This document shows, one piece after another, positions 45,972 to 54,910 of a stretch of DNA of 64,000 nt. Source of the stretch: Caldalkalibacillus mannanilyticus JCM 10596. Its GTDB lineage: Bacteria > Bacillota > Bacilli > Caldalkalibacillales > JCM-10596. The stretch lies in assembly GCF_000615945.1 (NCBI RefSeq), contig NZ_BAMO01000015.1, positions 24,536-88,535 of the forward strand. The letters are read 5' to 3'. Made by a program: the position numbers and the translations under genes. Each line of letters starts with the position of its first letter. Position 1 is the first letter of the stretch. Below the pieces are notes generated by a model. The model had not been told where the DNA came from, ran no database searches, and saw nothing but the letters and a program-made list of their open reading frames with translations.

Positions 45972-47381
45972 TTAGCTCAAGCGCTGAATTAGCTCTTCAT
46001 ATTTTGGATTATTCAAAAAATTGTCAATGGAAACATGCTCTGCATGAGGTGCTTTTGCTTTCGCACGCTCTGTTAACGTTCGATGTGTGATGATGATATC
46101 TGCATCCTCAGGAATGTCATTGATGGCGGTATTAACCACTTCAACTTCTAGTCCAGCTTCTTTACATTTCTTACGTAATGTAGCTGCACCCATGGCACTT
46201 GATCCCATTCCTGCATCACAAGAAAAGACGATTTTATTTACCTGTGTCTTGATGATTGGACTTTGATGAGTTCCTTTTCCTTTTAGTTCCTTCATTTGGT
46301 CTGATGCTTTCTCTAAATCATCTTCATCTGTTTGTTGGCTCGTTTTTAACAGGATAGAAGCCACGACGAACGATACAATGGTCGCTATCACAACCCCTGC
46401 TAAGACGGGTAGGAGTCCTCCTCTAGGAGCCATCGCAGCAAGAGCAAAGATACTTCCAGGTGATGGTGGTGCCACCAAGCCGCTATTCAGAATGGTGTTC
46501 GTGAACACTCCAGCCATTCCTCCTGCAATGACAGCTAAAATCAGACGAGGCTTCATTAGAATATAAGGAAAATAAATTTCATGAATTCCGCCGAAGAAGT
46601 GAATGATAGCCGCGCCCGGAGCTGATTGCTTAGCCATTCCCTTTCCGATTAACCAGTATGCAAGCAAGATCCCCAAGCCAGGTCCCGGGTTTGTTTCAAG
46701 AAGGAAAAAGATCGACTTTCCTGCTTTTGCTGCTTCTTCTAATCCAATAGGACTTAATATTCCATGGTTAATGGCATTATTTAAAAATAAGACCTTCGCT
46801 GGTTCAATTAGAATGCTCGCTATCGGTAATAATCCAGCGTTTACAATGACCTGCACCCCTGATGCCAAGGCTTTATTTAAACCTAGCACGACGGGTCCGA
46901 TGGAGCTAAATGCGACCAAGGTCATCGCTCCAGCAATAATCCCAGCAGAAAAGTTATTGACCAGCATTTCAAATCCTGATTTGATCTTCCCTTCTAGAGC
47001 TTTGTCCACTTTCTTCATTATCCAACCCGCTAGTGGACCCATGATCATGGCTCCTAGAAACATTGGAATATCCGAACCTACAATTACACCCATTGTAGCA
47101 ACCGCTCCTACAACTCCTCCGCGAACATCATGGATCATTTTTCCGCCTGTGTAGCCAATAAGTAAAGGCAGGAGATAGATGATCATAGGTCCAACAAGTT
47201 CAGCCAAGCTTTCATTAGGCATCCAACCTGTAGGAATAAATAAAGCTGTAATCAATCCCCAAGCGATGAATGCTCCTATATTGGGCATCACCATTCCACT
47301 AAGGAATCGACCAAATTTCTGAACACGAACACGTAGATTTGCAGAAGGCTGACCTCCATCTTTGACTGTTATTCTTTCCAT
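45972..47381 (-). CDS. mtlA: PTS mannitol transporter, EIICB component
   Basis: A 469-residue EIICB protein: the EIIC membrane domain (residues ~20-345, including FFGGIHEIYFPYILMKPRLI) and the EIIB domain (~375-469) with its phospho-Cys in VFSCDAGMGSSAMGA. The EIIA is encoded separately by mtlF, as in Bacillus. AAGGAGG lies seven bases before ATG. First gene of the mannitol operon, downstream of a cre-like site and an inverted repeat. Confidence 0.96.
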   Translation of the reverse strand: MERITVKDGGQPSANLRVRVQKFGRFLSGMVMPNIGAFIAWGLITALFIPTGWMPNESLAELVGPMIIYLLPLLIGYTGGKMIHDVRGGVVGAVATMGVIVGSDIPMFLGAMIMGPLAGWIMKKVDKALEGKIKSGFEMLVNNFSAGIIAGAMTLVAFSSIGPVVLGLNKALASGVQVIVNAGLLPIASILIEPAKVLFLNNAINHGILSPIGLEEAAKAGKSIFFLLETNPGPGLGILLAYWLIGKGMAKQSAPGAAIIHFFGGIHEIYFPYILMKPRLILAVIAGGMAGVFTNTILNSGLVAPPSPGSIFALAAMAPRGGLLPVLAGVVIATIVSFVVASILLKTSQQTDEDDLEKASDQMKELKGKGTHQSPIIKTQVNKIVFSCDAGMGSSAMGAATLRKKCKEAGLEVEVVNTAINDIPEDADIIITHRTLTERAKAKAPHAEHVSIDNFLNNPKYEELIQRLS

Positions 47382-47446
47382 TTGTTTACCTCCTTCATCT
47401 TCTTTGTTGCTGACAGGTTTTAATTAAGACCTGCTTTAGTATTAAT

Positions 47447-47461
47447 ATAAAGCGTTTACAT
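47447..47461 (-). promoter_or_regulatory. Candidate cre site of the mannitol operon
   Basis: On the minus strand ATGTAAACGCTTTAT matches the CcpA consensus core TGTAAACGCTTT; the last two positions differ. It lies 66-80 bases before the mtlA start. Confidence 0.65.
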
Positions 47462-47489
47462 CCTATATTCAATCAAATGAAAGTAGCTT

Positions 47490-47513
47490 TTTGTCTTAGT
47501 ATATGTTGACAAA
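47490..47513. promoter_or_regulatory. Candidate MtlR operator (inverted repeat)
   Basis: TTTGTC and GACAAA form a perfect six-base inverted repeat 12 bases apart, about 110 bases before mtlA, where an activator such as MtlR would bind. Assignment to MtlR is inference from position. Confidence 0.45.
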
Positions 47514-47538
47514 GTTTAATTAAAGATCAAGCTTCAAT

Positions 47539-47571
47539 GAAATAAAAATAGCTCTGTTCATTGAACAGAGC
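47539..47571 (-). terminator. Terminator after the nitronate monooxygenase gene
   Basis: On the minus strand GCTCTGTTCA pairs with TGAACAGAGC, followed by TATTTTTATTT. Confidence 0.85.
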
Positions 47572-47583
47572 CACCTCTTGCAT

Positions 47584-48654
47584 TTACTTCATTTTTTTAG
47601 CCTCAGCCATAATATTTTTTATTAACGTGCCCACAGTTTGACTTTTTGCAAGTCTTGGGCTCTGACCAGACCAAAGTGACATAAAATCTTGATTGTTTTG
47701 TAATGCTGACGCTTTTCTAATTGATTGGGTCAGTGTATTTTGAACTGGAAAATCCGGAAAATAATTCTCTTCATTTTGCATCTCGATAATAAATTTATTT
47801 TTCATTCCTCTTGCCCATTTCCCAGAAAAGGCACGTGTTAAAACAATTTCCTCTTCGTGAGCATTAAGAATTCCTTCTTTATGTAGCTCATGTGCCCCAC
47901 TCTCAATACAGGTTAAAAAAGCTGTACCCATTTGTACACCTTTTGCCCCTAAGCAAAAAGATGCCATTAACCCTCTCCCATCCATGATACCTCCAGCAGC
48001 AATGACTGGAATGCTTACATTGTCAACAACCTGTGGGATGAGTGACATTAAACCAACCAAGCTCTCCTGATGTCCCCCCATAAAGTTTCCTCGATGTCCA
48101 CCAGCCTCACTTCCTTGAACAACTACCATATCCATTCCGCTTTTTTCTACTTCAACTGCTTCTTTCACTGTTGTAGCTGTTCCGATCAACAGTATATTAT
48201 TTCGCTTTAACTCATCAATTACTTCTCTAGAAGGAATACCAAATGTAAAAGAACAAACGGGAACTTTCTCTTCAATTACAATCTCAATTTGCCTATTAAA
48301 TGTTTCTAAAACATCGTGAAAATATGGAATTTCAAGGTCATCCGTATGGTGTAATTTTAATTGCTCACGTACAGGCTGTAATATCTGCTTAGCTTGTTCC
48401 ATTTCATCTACTGTAACATTAAAATGGTTGGGTACAAATAGATTTATACCAAAAAAATTGGATGTGAGCTTCTTTACCTCTTGAACTTGTTCACGTATCT
48501 GAATAGGGGTCATATAGCCTGCGCCAATCGTTCCCAGACCTCCAGAATTGGAAACCTCAGCCACTAATTTTGATGTTGTTACTCCGCCCGCCATAGGTGC
48601 TTGTATTATGGGATACTCAATATGCAAAATTTTTGAAATATCATTATTCAGCAT
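47584..48654 (-). CDS. Nitronate monooxygenase (FMN, 2-nitropropane dioxygenase family)
   Basis: A 356-residue FMN-dependent TIM barrel. Blocks: IEYPIIQAPMAGGVTTSKLV at the N-terminus, GTIGAGYM, VVVQGSEAGGHRGNF with the conserved His, IPVIAAGGIMDGRGL and GAKGVQMGTAFL. Class I enzymes oxidise alkyl nitronates such as propionate-3-nitronate. Same strand as the HxlR gene upstream; could share a transcript with it. Confidence 0.92.
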   Translation of the reverse strand: MLNNDISKILHIEYPIIQAPMAGGVTTSKLVAEVSNSGGLGTIGAGYMTPIQIREQVQEVKKLTSNFFGINLFVPNHFNVTVDEMEQAKQILQPVREQLKLHHTDDLEIPYFHDVLETFNRQIEIVIEEKVPVCSFTFGIPSREVIDELKRNNILLIGTATTVKEAVEVEKSGMDMVVVQGSEAGGHRGNFMGGHQESLVGLMSLIPQVVDNVSIPVIAAGGIMDGRGLMASFCLGAKGVQMGTAFLTCIESGAHELHKEGILNAHEEEIVLTRAFSGKWARGMKNKFIIEMQNEENYFPDFPVQNTLTQSIRKASALQNNQDFMSLWSGQSPRLAKSQTVGTLIKNIMAEAKKMK

Positions 48655-48700
48655 AAATTACACCTCGATATTTGTATTTTTGTCCTATAGATAGTCCATT

Positions 48701-49045
48701 TCACTTCCCCTTTAAGTGCTTTTTACTCCATTCGCCCATACTAACAAGTATAGGTATAAAGCTCTGCCCCAAAGGTGTTAACGAGTATTCTACTTTAGGA
48801 GGAACTTCTTTATATACTTTTCTCTGAACCATTTGGTCCTCTTCCAAATCTCTCAGCTGACGTGTTAAGATCCCTTTTGAAATAGTAGGTAGCAATCTTT
48901 GAAGCTCGCTAAATCTTCTTGTCTGTTCACTTAAATGCCATAGAATAATGATTTTCCATTTCCCTGCAATGATATCTTGAGCTTGTGTAACTGGACAAAC
49001 CTCGATTTGTTCCTCTGGAGGTTCACCAAACCAATTTCGTGCCAT
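48701..49045 (-). CDS. HxlR-family regulator
   Basis: A 114-residue winged-helix regulator of the HxlR/YodB/HypR type (GKWKIIILWHLSEQTRRFSE, SKGILTRQLRDLEEDQMVQR). A conserved N-terminal Cys (EVCPVTQAQD) is present, which in YodB and HypR senses quinones or aldehydes by thiol modification. It is divergent from an NAD(P)-binding oxidoreductase, the usual arrangement for control of the neighbour. Confidence 0.9.
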   Translation of the reverse strand: MARNWFGEPPEEQIEVCPVTQAQDIIAGKWKIIILWHLSEQTRRFSELQRLLPTISKGILTRQLRDLEEDQMVQRKVYKEVPPKVEYSLTPLGQSFIPILVSMGEWSKKHLKGK

Positions 49046-49081
49046 CGTAAATGCCTCCCTTTCTTAATGGTACTGTTTTTG

Positions 49082-49092
49082 TGACTATGTCA
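49082..49092. promoter_or_regulatory. Candidate HxlR operator
   Basis: TGAC-TAT-GTCA is a short palindrome in the divergent intergenic region between hxlR and the NmrA-like gene. The regulator is inferred from position. Confidence 0.35.
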
Positions 49093-49182
49093 TAAAAAAA
49101 TAACTACTTCTAAAAATATCTCTAACATAATAATATTAGATTTAGTCTAGTAAGCAAACAAAAAGAATAGGAGAGATACTAA

Positions 49183-50034
49183 ATGAAATTATTAGTAACA
49201 GGAGCAACTGGAAAACTTGGTAGCAAAGTTGTAGAAATCTTATTGAAGACGATACCAGCCAGCCAACTAGCTGTTAGTGTTCGCAATCCAGAGAAAGCAA
49301 AAGAATTAGAGGCTCGTGGCGTAGATGTCAGACACGGGGATTTTGATGATCCAGAAACATTGGATTCTGCATTTGCAGGAATTGAGCGCCTATTACTTAT
49401 TTCTGCGGATGGAGACAATGAAACAAGAATTCGTCAGCATGCCAATGCTCTAGCTGCGGCAGAACGGGCAGGAGTTAAATTTATTGTCTATACTAGTGTA
49501 GCCAATGCACAGGAAAGTTCTAACTTATTCGCACCAACACATAAGGCAACTGAGGAAGCGATTAAACAAACTGGCATTTCATATTCCTTCCTACGTAACA
49601 ATTGGTACTTAGAGAACGAACTTCCAAGTATTCAAGGTGTTCTAGCGGGAGCTCCTTGGGTCACTTCAGCAGGAAATGGAAAAGTAGGATGGGCATTACA
49701 ACAGGATTATGCCGAAGCAGCGGCTGCTATACTATCTGGTAATGGACACGAAAATACCATTTATGAGCTTTCTGGTAAGCCTTTGACTCAAGAAGAGTTT
49801 GTTTCTATCCTAGGGAATGTATTGGGCAAAGAAGTGCCTATTCAACAAGTTGATGATGCATCCTATACCAATATCATGAAGGCTGCTGGCGTTCAGGATT
49901 TCATTATTCCTTTACTTGTTAATATTCAAAACAGCATTCGGATAGGCTCACTAGATATTGAGAGCAATGATTTCGAAAAAATTCTTGGTCGTCCAGCTAC
50001 ACCAATCAAGGACGCACTTACTCAAATGATATAG
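49183..50034 (+). CDS. NmrA-like NAD(P)H-binding oxidoreductase (QorB/YtfG-like)
   Basis: A 283-residue Rossmann protein of the atypical SDR family. The N-terminal MKLLVTGATGKLGSKVVEIL is the dinucleotide site and SFLRNNWYLEN the substrate-side block; it resembles QorB/YtfG quinone reductase or azoreductase-like enzymes. GGAGAG precedes ATG. Detoxification of quinones or electrophiles, induced through the divergent HxlR gene, is the likely role (inference). Confidence 0.88.
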   Translation: MKLLVTGATGKLGSKVVEILLKTIPASQLAVSVRNPEKAKELEARGVDVRHGDFDDPETLDSAFAGIERLLLISADGDNETRIRQHANALAAAERAGVKFIVYTSVANAQESSNLFAPTHKATEEAIKQTGISYSFLRNNWYLENELPSIQGVLAGAPWVTSAGNGKVGWALQQDYAEAAAAILSGNGHENTIYELSGKPLTQEEFVSILGNVLGKEVPIQQVDDASYTNIMKAAGVQDFIIPLLVNIQNSIRIGSLDIESNDFEKILGRPATPIKDALTQMI

Positions 50035-50090
50035 TAGACTTTTACCAGGTGAATTTTGTTTACAACTGTTGGTTTGAACGGTATAAAAAA

Positions 50091-50130
50091 ATGCCTATTC
50101 ATTGAACATCAATGTATTAGGCATCTTTTT
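50091..50130 (+). terminator. Terminator after the NmrA-like gene
   Basis: ATGCCTA pairs with TAGGCAT around an imperfect stem, followed by TTTTT. Confidence 0.7.
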
Positions 50131-50171
50131 GTTCATTCATGTTTGCTTAAAAAATAGAATCTGTCATTCTC

Positions 50172-50930
50172 CTAGACCCCTCTTTTATTTCCCCATAAGA
50201 ACGTGTGCAATTGTGGCAAAACACGAACATGATTTACCTCATGATCTCTCATTGTTTTTTTTATTAACCATTCATATTTACGTAATAATTGAGCTAATAA
50301 GTGATCGTGATTAGCTGTCTGCGTATCTTCATTTCCTACTTGAAAATAGCTAGACAGCTCAGGATACTTTACTGCTATTTGCTTGGCAAATGTATAATCC
50401 TGATCGTCAAAGACAACAATCTTTAAGCTCACATGTTGGGCTCTATTACCTTCCTTTAACTTCCGCACAATGTCATCCAGGATGAGATAGTTTGTTCTCA
50501 TTGTTGAACTTGGCGGTTTAGGAGAAAGGGTTAACTCATCAATTTGCAAGAACCAATCCTGCCATTTGCTACCTTGAGTCTCCAGAGCTACTTTTATATT
50601 CTTCTCTTTTAGAAGATACACCAGCTCGCCCAGATTTTTGAGCAGAGCCGGATTTCCTCCTGAGATGGTTACATGGGCAAAACAGTCCCCACCAACCTCC
50701 ATTAGTTTATGCCATATCTCCTCTGCTGTCATCTGTACAATATCGTCTTTTCCTGTACCATCCCAGGTAAAGGAGGAATCACACCATGAACATGAATAAT
50801 CACACCCAGCCGTCCGAACAAACATCGTTTTCTGACCTATAACCATCCCTTCTCCTTGGATCGTAGGACCGAAAATCTCTAAGACAGGTATTTTATTCAA
50901 GCTCCATCCACTCCCGTCTTGCTTCTGCAT
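50172..50930 (-). CDS. queE: 7-carboxy-7-deazaguanine synthase QueE
   Basis: Radical SAM enzyme converting 6-carboxy-tetrahydropterin to 7-carboxy-7-deazaguanine in preQ0/queuosine synthesis. The N-terminal VLEIFGPTIQGEGMVIGQ and the cluster motif CDYSCSWCDSSF (CxxxCxxC) are clear, followed by TISGGNPALL. Start is uncertain: ATG 50930 has no clear ribosome site, while TTG 50900, just before IPVLEIFGP and overlapping the queD stop, has GGGAG about ten bases upstream and agrees with Bacillus QueE N-termini. Last gene of queC-queD-queE. Confidence 0.93.
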   Translation of the reverse strand: MQKQDGSGWSLNKIPVLEIFGPTIQGEGMVIGQKTMFVRTAGCDYSCSWCDSSFTWDGTGKDDIVQMTAEEIWHKLMEVGGDCFAHVTISGGNPALLKNLGELVYLLKEKNIKVALETQGSKWQDWFLQIDELTLSPKPPSSTMRTNYLILDDIVRKLKEGNRAQHVSLKIVVFDDQDYTFAKQIAVKYPELSSYFQVGNEDTQTANHDHLLAQLLRKYEWLIKKTMRDHEVNHVRVLPQLHTFLWGNKRGV

Positions 50931-51378
50931 AGCTAGTAGGGGTTTCAAATAGACGGACAAATTCTACTCTTGCTCCATGATACCTTTCTCTATTCTCTTC
51001 TTTTTGTAGCGCCTCTGCCATTTTTTCATAAATCCAAACAACCATATTTTCGGCGGTTGTATTCATAGGGGGCAGCATTTCATTAAGATATCGATGATCC
51101 AAATAAATTTCAATTTCATTTTTCCAAATGTCTTTGATATCGCCAAAATCCATTAATAATCCAATCTCATCTACATAACCACTAATCCCAAATACTACAG
51201 TATATGTGTGTCCATGTAGATTTTTGCATTTTCCTTCATAGCAATGTAAGTGATGAGCAGCATCAAAGGTAAATTGCTTACTTACCAAGACTCGTTTTGA
51301 ATGGTACTTCAGCTGCTCCTTGTGAATGTCTTGTTCAAACTTTTGAAGTTTCTCAACGATCTTAAATCCATACATCAT
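50893..51378 (-). CDS. queD: 6-carboxy-5,6,7,8-tetrahydropterin synthase QueD
   Basis: A 161-residue member of the PTPS family that turns 7,8-dihydroneopterin triphosphate into 6-carboxytetrahydropterin. Zinc ligands: FDAAHHLHCYEGKCKNLHGH, with the catalytic Cys in this block; then LLMDFGDIK and DHRYLNE. The N-terminus is about 30 residues longer than usual. AAAGG lies before ATG 51378, directly after queC. It is co-transcribed under the preQ1 riboswitch. Confidence 0.95.
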   Translation of the reverse strand: MMYGFKIVEKLQKFEQDIHKEQLKYHSKRVLVSKQFTFDAAHHLHCYEGKCKNLHGHTYTVVFGISGYVDEIGLLMDFGDIKDIWKNEIEIYLDHRYLNEMLPPMNTTAENMVVWIYEKMAEALQKEENRERYHGARVEFVRLFETPTSYAEARREWMELE

Positions 51379-51379
51379 G

Positions 51380-52033
51380 TTATTGTTCCTTTCCTTTTAC
51401 ATACGTATCTAACCCTTTTTTGCGCAGGATACAAGCTGGGCATTCTCCACAGCCATCGGCAATGACCCCATTGTAGCAGGTTAGAGTTTTGTTTCTAACA
51501 TATTCGAAGGCATCTAGCTCATCGGCTAGCTTCCATGTTTCAGCCTTATCTAACCACATAAGGGGGGTATGAAGGACAAACTGATAATCCATAGAGAGAT
51601 TCAATGTGACATTTAATGATTTAATAAATACATCTCTGCAATCTGGATATCCACTAAAATCGGTTTCACATACACCTGTTATGATATGACGTGCCCCTCT
51701 TTGCTTGGCAAGAACAGCAGCAAATGAAAGAAATAAAAGATTTCTTCCATCAACGAAGGTGCTAGGAAGCTCCCCCTCTTCTTGCTCGATCTCTATTTCA
51801 TCTCTTGTTAATGCGTTGGGAGCCAACTGATGTAAGAGAGACATATCTAATAAATGATTCTTGACACCGAGTTCCTCGGAGATTTTTTGGGCAACTTCAA
51901 TCTCTAGCTTATGCCGTTGATTGTAATTGAAGGTGACGGTTTCTACCTCTTTAAAATTTTTTTTTGCCCAAAATAAACAAGTTGTACTGTCTTGCCCTCC
52001 ACTGAAAACCACGATGGCTTTTTCATTCTTCAT
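51380..52033 (-). CDS. queC: 7-cyano-7-deazaguanine synthase QueC
   Basis: A 217-residue PP-loop amidotransferase-like enzyme that makes preQ0 from 7-carboxy-7-deazaguanine, ATP and ammonia. The P-loop is [12 protein letters not shown] and zinc Cys ligands are [20 protein letters not shown] chose ATG 52033 ([14 protein letters not shown]) with GAGGAG about ten bases upstream; 20 codons of upstream open frame lie in the leader. First gene of the operon. Confidence 0.96.
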   Translation of the reverse strand: MKNEKAIVVFSGGQDSTTCLFWAKKNFKEVETVTFNYNQRHKLEIEVAQKISEELGVKNHLLDMSLLHQLAPNALTRDEIEIEQEEGELPSTFVDGRNLLFLSFAAVLAKQRGARHIITGVCETDFSGYPDCRDVFIKSLNVTLNLSMDYQFVLHTPLMWLDKAETWKLADELDAFEYVRNKTLTCYNGVIADGCGECPACILRKKGLDTYVKGKEQ

Positions 52034-52110
52034 TTTCTTACTCCTCTTCCTATGAAAGATATAGTCGATGTGTAAAGGATCTATCGTGAACATAGAGAAA
52101 TGCTACGAAA

Positions 52111-52144
52111 AAAAGAAAAAAACCACATCCTAAGGAAATGGTTT
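52111..52144 (-). terminator. preQ1 riboswitch terminator
   Basis: On the minus strand AAACCA pairs with TGGTTT, followed by TTTTTCTTTT. The loop contains CCTTAG, which can instead pair with CTAAGG at the aptamer's 3' end as an antiterminator. Confidence 0.8.
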
Positions 52145-52155
52145 ATCATTTAGAT

Positions 52156-52192
52156 CCTTAGTTTTTTATAGAGGGTTTTTGCTAGAACCTCT
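52156..52192 (-). ncRNA. PreQ1-I riboswitch
   Basis: The minus strand reads AGAGGTTCTAGC, a short loop, CCCTCTATAAAAAACTAAGG: the P1 stem AGAGG/CCTCT, the conserved C-rich loop and the A-rich tail of the compact preQ1-I aptamer. It is ~125 bases before queC and is followed by a terminator, as in Bacillus queCDE operons. PreQ1 binding should favour termination. Confidence 0.94.
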
Positions 52193-52273
52193 CCCGTTTT
52201 CACGGAATTTATGAAACTTAGCTCATTATAGCACATATCTAATCTTTATTTCTATTGACTTTTTTACAATATT

Positions 52274-53575
52274 TTATTTATAGAAATTTTGTGTATAATA
52301 AGGGACTCGATCCTTATCGAAGGCTACTCCAACGGTTAAGTATTTAAAGGCAGCAACAATATTTTTGCGATGCCCTACTGAGTTCATCCACGCTTCATGC
52401 ACGTAAATGGCATCGAATTGACCCATGGCGATATTTTCACCCGCTAAGCTGTAGATAACCCCGTCTTTTGACATTCGATCAAAAGGCGAAGAACCATCTG
52501 GATTTGTATGATCAAAAAACTTACGATCAATCATATCTTGGCTATGAGTTCTCGTCGTCTTTATCAAAGGATCACTCCATAACAGTGGATCTAAGCCCAT
52601 TCGTACACGCAGGGCATTAGTTATATCAAAGTTTTGCCACTCATAGCTCTCACGCAGCTTGTTCTCAGCCTTCCCATAATGATGTGTAAATGCTTCTTCT
52701 ACCTTCGCATCAATTAATAAAACAGAAGTAAGTGTTGTATTCTGATGTACATCATAGAATAAGGTGGCATAATACCCTTCTTGCTTAAAATAATCTAATC
52801 CATCTTCACTAGATATTTTGAAGAGCATATTATTCTTCACGATTCGATCGATGGGTTTTCCTAGTATTTTTCTCGCCTGGGCTAAAGAACTTCCCACCCC
52901 AAGTCCGTTTTTCGATTTCATTGAAGCAGAGCTAGAATATAAGCCCACTACTGCTCCATTTTGAATCCCTACCATGATAAAGTTTTGATAGTTTTCATGA
53001 TAGGTTTTCCATTCGAACCCATATCTACTTAGACTTGTTCTTTGGGACTGCGCTAACAAGGTATCCACCAAAATGGCTGGGTCCCCAATTTGTATTCCTT
53101 GAAAACTAAATTCTTTTACCTTGTCCTTTTGGTTATTAATAACTAAAATCATAGGGTTCTTATGCACTAATACGGTTTTTGTTGCTTGATCCCACTGCAC
53201 CTTAGAGCCAAATGTTTCTGAAACAAAACGAATAGGGACAAAGGTACGACCATTTTGCACCACAGGGCTTACATCCAAGGATACTTTCTGGTTGTTAACA
53301 AGAGCGGTCTTATTTCCTACTTCCAGCGTTACAGAGGTATTTTGGTTTTTTCCTGTAATCTTTTGACTTGTTGCATTCCAGGATACTTCAGCACCATGAG
53401 TTTCGAATATCGCTCTCATCGGAACTAAGGTTCTACCATCCTTTATGATATAAGAATCAGCTATTCTCATCACTTGCTGCTCTTGAGCTGCTACTTGCTG
53501 AGAAGACACGAGAAGAAAGAGAAAAAAACAAATTCCCCAAACTAGGTGACGTCCTATATTTCTACTTACTTTCAT
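52274..53575 (-). CDS. Secreted protein with copper-amine-oxidase-N and CAP (SCP) domains
   Basis: A 433-residue exported protein. Signal peptide residues 1-30; two stalk repeats with the SLH-neighbour/CuAO-N pattern (DGRTLVPMRAIFETHGAEV, NGRTFVPIRFVSETFGSKV) at ~45-145; a CAP-associated region (~150-305); then a C-terminal CAP domain (DITNALRVRMGLDPLLWSDP, HSQDMIDRKFFDHTNPDGSS, GENIAMG, WMNSVGHRKNI) with the canonical His and Glu. YkwD/YlbC relatives are cell-wall linked. GGAGTG precedes ATG. Substrate unknown. Confidence 0.88.
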   Translation of the reverse strand: MKVSRNIGRHLVWGICFFLFLLVSSQQVAAQEQQVMRIADSYIIKDGRTLVPMRAIFETHGAEVSWNATSQKITGKNQNTSVTLEVGNKTALVNNQKVSLDVSPVVQNGRTFVPIRFVSETFGSKVQWDQATKTVLVHKNPMILVINNQKDKVKEFSFQGIQIGDPAILVDTLLAQSQRTSLSRYGFEWKTYHENYQNFIMVGIQNGAVVGLYSSSASMKSKNGLGVGSSLAQARKILGKPIDRIVKNNMLFKISSEDGLDYFKQEGYYATLFYDVHQNTTLTSVLLIDAKVEEAFTHHYGKAENKLRESYEWQNFDITNALRVRMGLDPLLWSDPLIKTTRTHSQDMIDRKFFDHTNPDGSSPFDRMSKDGVIYSLAGENIAMGQFDAIYVHEAWMNSVGHRKNIVAAFKYLTVGVAFDKDRVPYYTQNFYK

Positions 53576-53596
53576 GATCTTAACACTCCAAATCTA

Positions 53597-54874
53597 TTAT
53601 TTTATTTGTTCGCTTTTCTCGTATCTAGAATCTAGAAAATCACAAAAATGAACGAGCCATGCTTCAATCGTTTGAGGCTTTGTTGAACTCCCCCACTCTA
53701 TTTTTCCATGATGAGAGCTAATATTATGCAGAACTGCCACTTGTTCCTCTAACGGCATTTGAATCTCTTCTTTTTCAAGAATTTTGTTAAACAATAGAAT
53801 TCCCAGTGGGATATGACCTATTAATCCACCTAATGAGTCCATTGTAATTCCTGTGGGTTTTCTTTGTTCTAGTACGGAACGATCCGCTGTCGGAAATAAG
53901 AATTCAAATTCCTCCAAGCCCTTGCCTGCATGATCATATTCTAGCAGTTTACCGATATCATGGTAAAAAATAGAGCAAATAATCATCGAATAATCAGGTT
54001 GTCTAGTCGAGAATTCCAACATACTATAAAAGATCGAATACAAATGATCAATTGTATCCGTCCAAGTTAATTTTCTAACATCCATCGGTTTCTCCAGAGA
54101 TAAGTTACTCCAAAGCTCTTCCTTATGAGCCTTTTCCACAACCTGAATGAGGCGCAAAGCTCCTTTATAATGATTATCCTGTTGAACAAGTAAATAGTGA
54201 GCGATACGCATGAGTCCAACGGTATGCTTTAACAAGCCAGATAAATAGTTATGATGGAATCCCTTCGCTGCCGGTCTAATCGAGAATTCTCGCCAAAAGC
54301 GTTCCATACCTTTAAAAGCAATTGTTTTATATGGTTCTTCTAAACCATTTACATACGAATAGAGCTCCACCACCAATGCTTCGGTATCAGCTTGAGTTGC
54401 GGAAAGCAAATCAAAAGGGTTCAGTGGATCTTGGCTTGTACATGGTTTTATTCTTGAAAGAGTGATCGATTTAAAGCCTCTAAACTCCTCAACTTTTCCT
54501 GAAATCTCAAAGACCGAATTCTCTTCTAGCAGGGGAAGAGCATATTCTACAGCTCCGTCATTATCCCAGAGCTTCGCTGCAAAAGACCCCATACTATTTT
54601 CGAATCTAAGCTTCAGATAAGGATTCCCATTGGCTGCTTTCTCTACCTTATAATCATTTAATAAGACGACAATACCATTGACGTGGTTTCCATGTTCAAC
54701 GTTTTCGATGTGAAATGCAGAAGAGTCAACTGCATACATAGGAGCAGGAAATCTCTCTAAAATTGCTTTTTTCTCTTCGTCCGTATGGTGCTGATCAACA
54801 GTGATCGTACCATAGAAATAGTTTTGTGCCACTCGTTCCCCTACTTTCCTCATCCATATTTCTTGTCTACTCAT
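53597..54874 (-). CDS. YhaM-like 3'-5' exoribonuclease (OB-fold + HD domain)
   Basis: A 425-residue protein with an OB-fold nucleic acid-binding domain (~65-145, VVLLNDYKVEKAANGNPYLK) and an HD domain (~210-410: LLKHTVGLMRIAHY, FYHDIGKLLEY, AVLHNISSHHGKIEWGSSTK). This is the YhaM/CBF1 arrangement of 3'-5' exoribonucleases that trim RNA or DNA ends. It is about 110 residues longer than Bacillus YhaM, with an N-terminal extension and a spacer between domains. Only 21 bases separate it from the CAP-domain gene downstream. Confidence 0.82.
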   Translation of the reverse strand: MSRQEIWMRKVGERVAQNYFYGTITVDQHHTDEEKKAILERFPAPMYAVDSSAFHIENVEHGNHVNGIVVLLNDYKVEKAANGNPYLKLRFENSMGSFAAKLWDNDGAVEYALPLLEENSVFEISGKVEEFRGFKSITLSRIKPCTSQDPLNPFDLLSATQADTEALVVELYSYVNGLEEPYKTIAFKGMERFWREFSIRPAAKGFHHNYLSGLLKHTVGLMRIAHYLLVQQDNHYKGALRLIQVVEKAHKEELWSNLSLEKPMDVRKLTWTDTIDHLYSIFYSMLEFSTRQPDYSMIICSIFYHDIGKLLEYDHAGKGLEEFEFLFPTADRSVLEQRKPTGITMDSLGGLIGHIPLGILLFNKILEKEEIQMPLEEQVAVLHNISSHHGKIEWGSSTKPQTIEAWLVHFCDFLDSRYEKSEQIK

Positions 54875-54910
54875 ACATTAAAGTATATCATGAGTCTTAT
54901 CTTTTGATAA

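Noticed and set aside
46603..47154. 183-codon plus-strand frame opposite mtlA
   Set aside because: Antisense shadow of a well supported EIIC gene; Pro/Ala/Thr-rich composition, no ribosome site.
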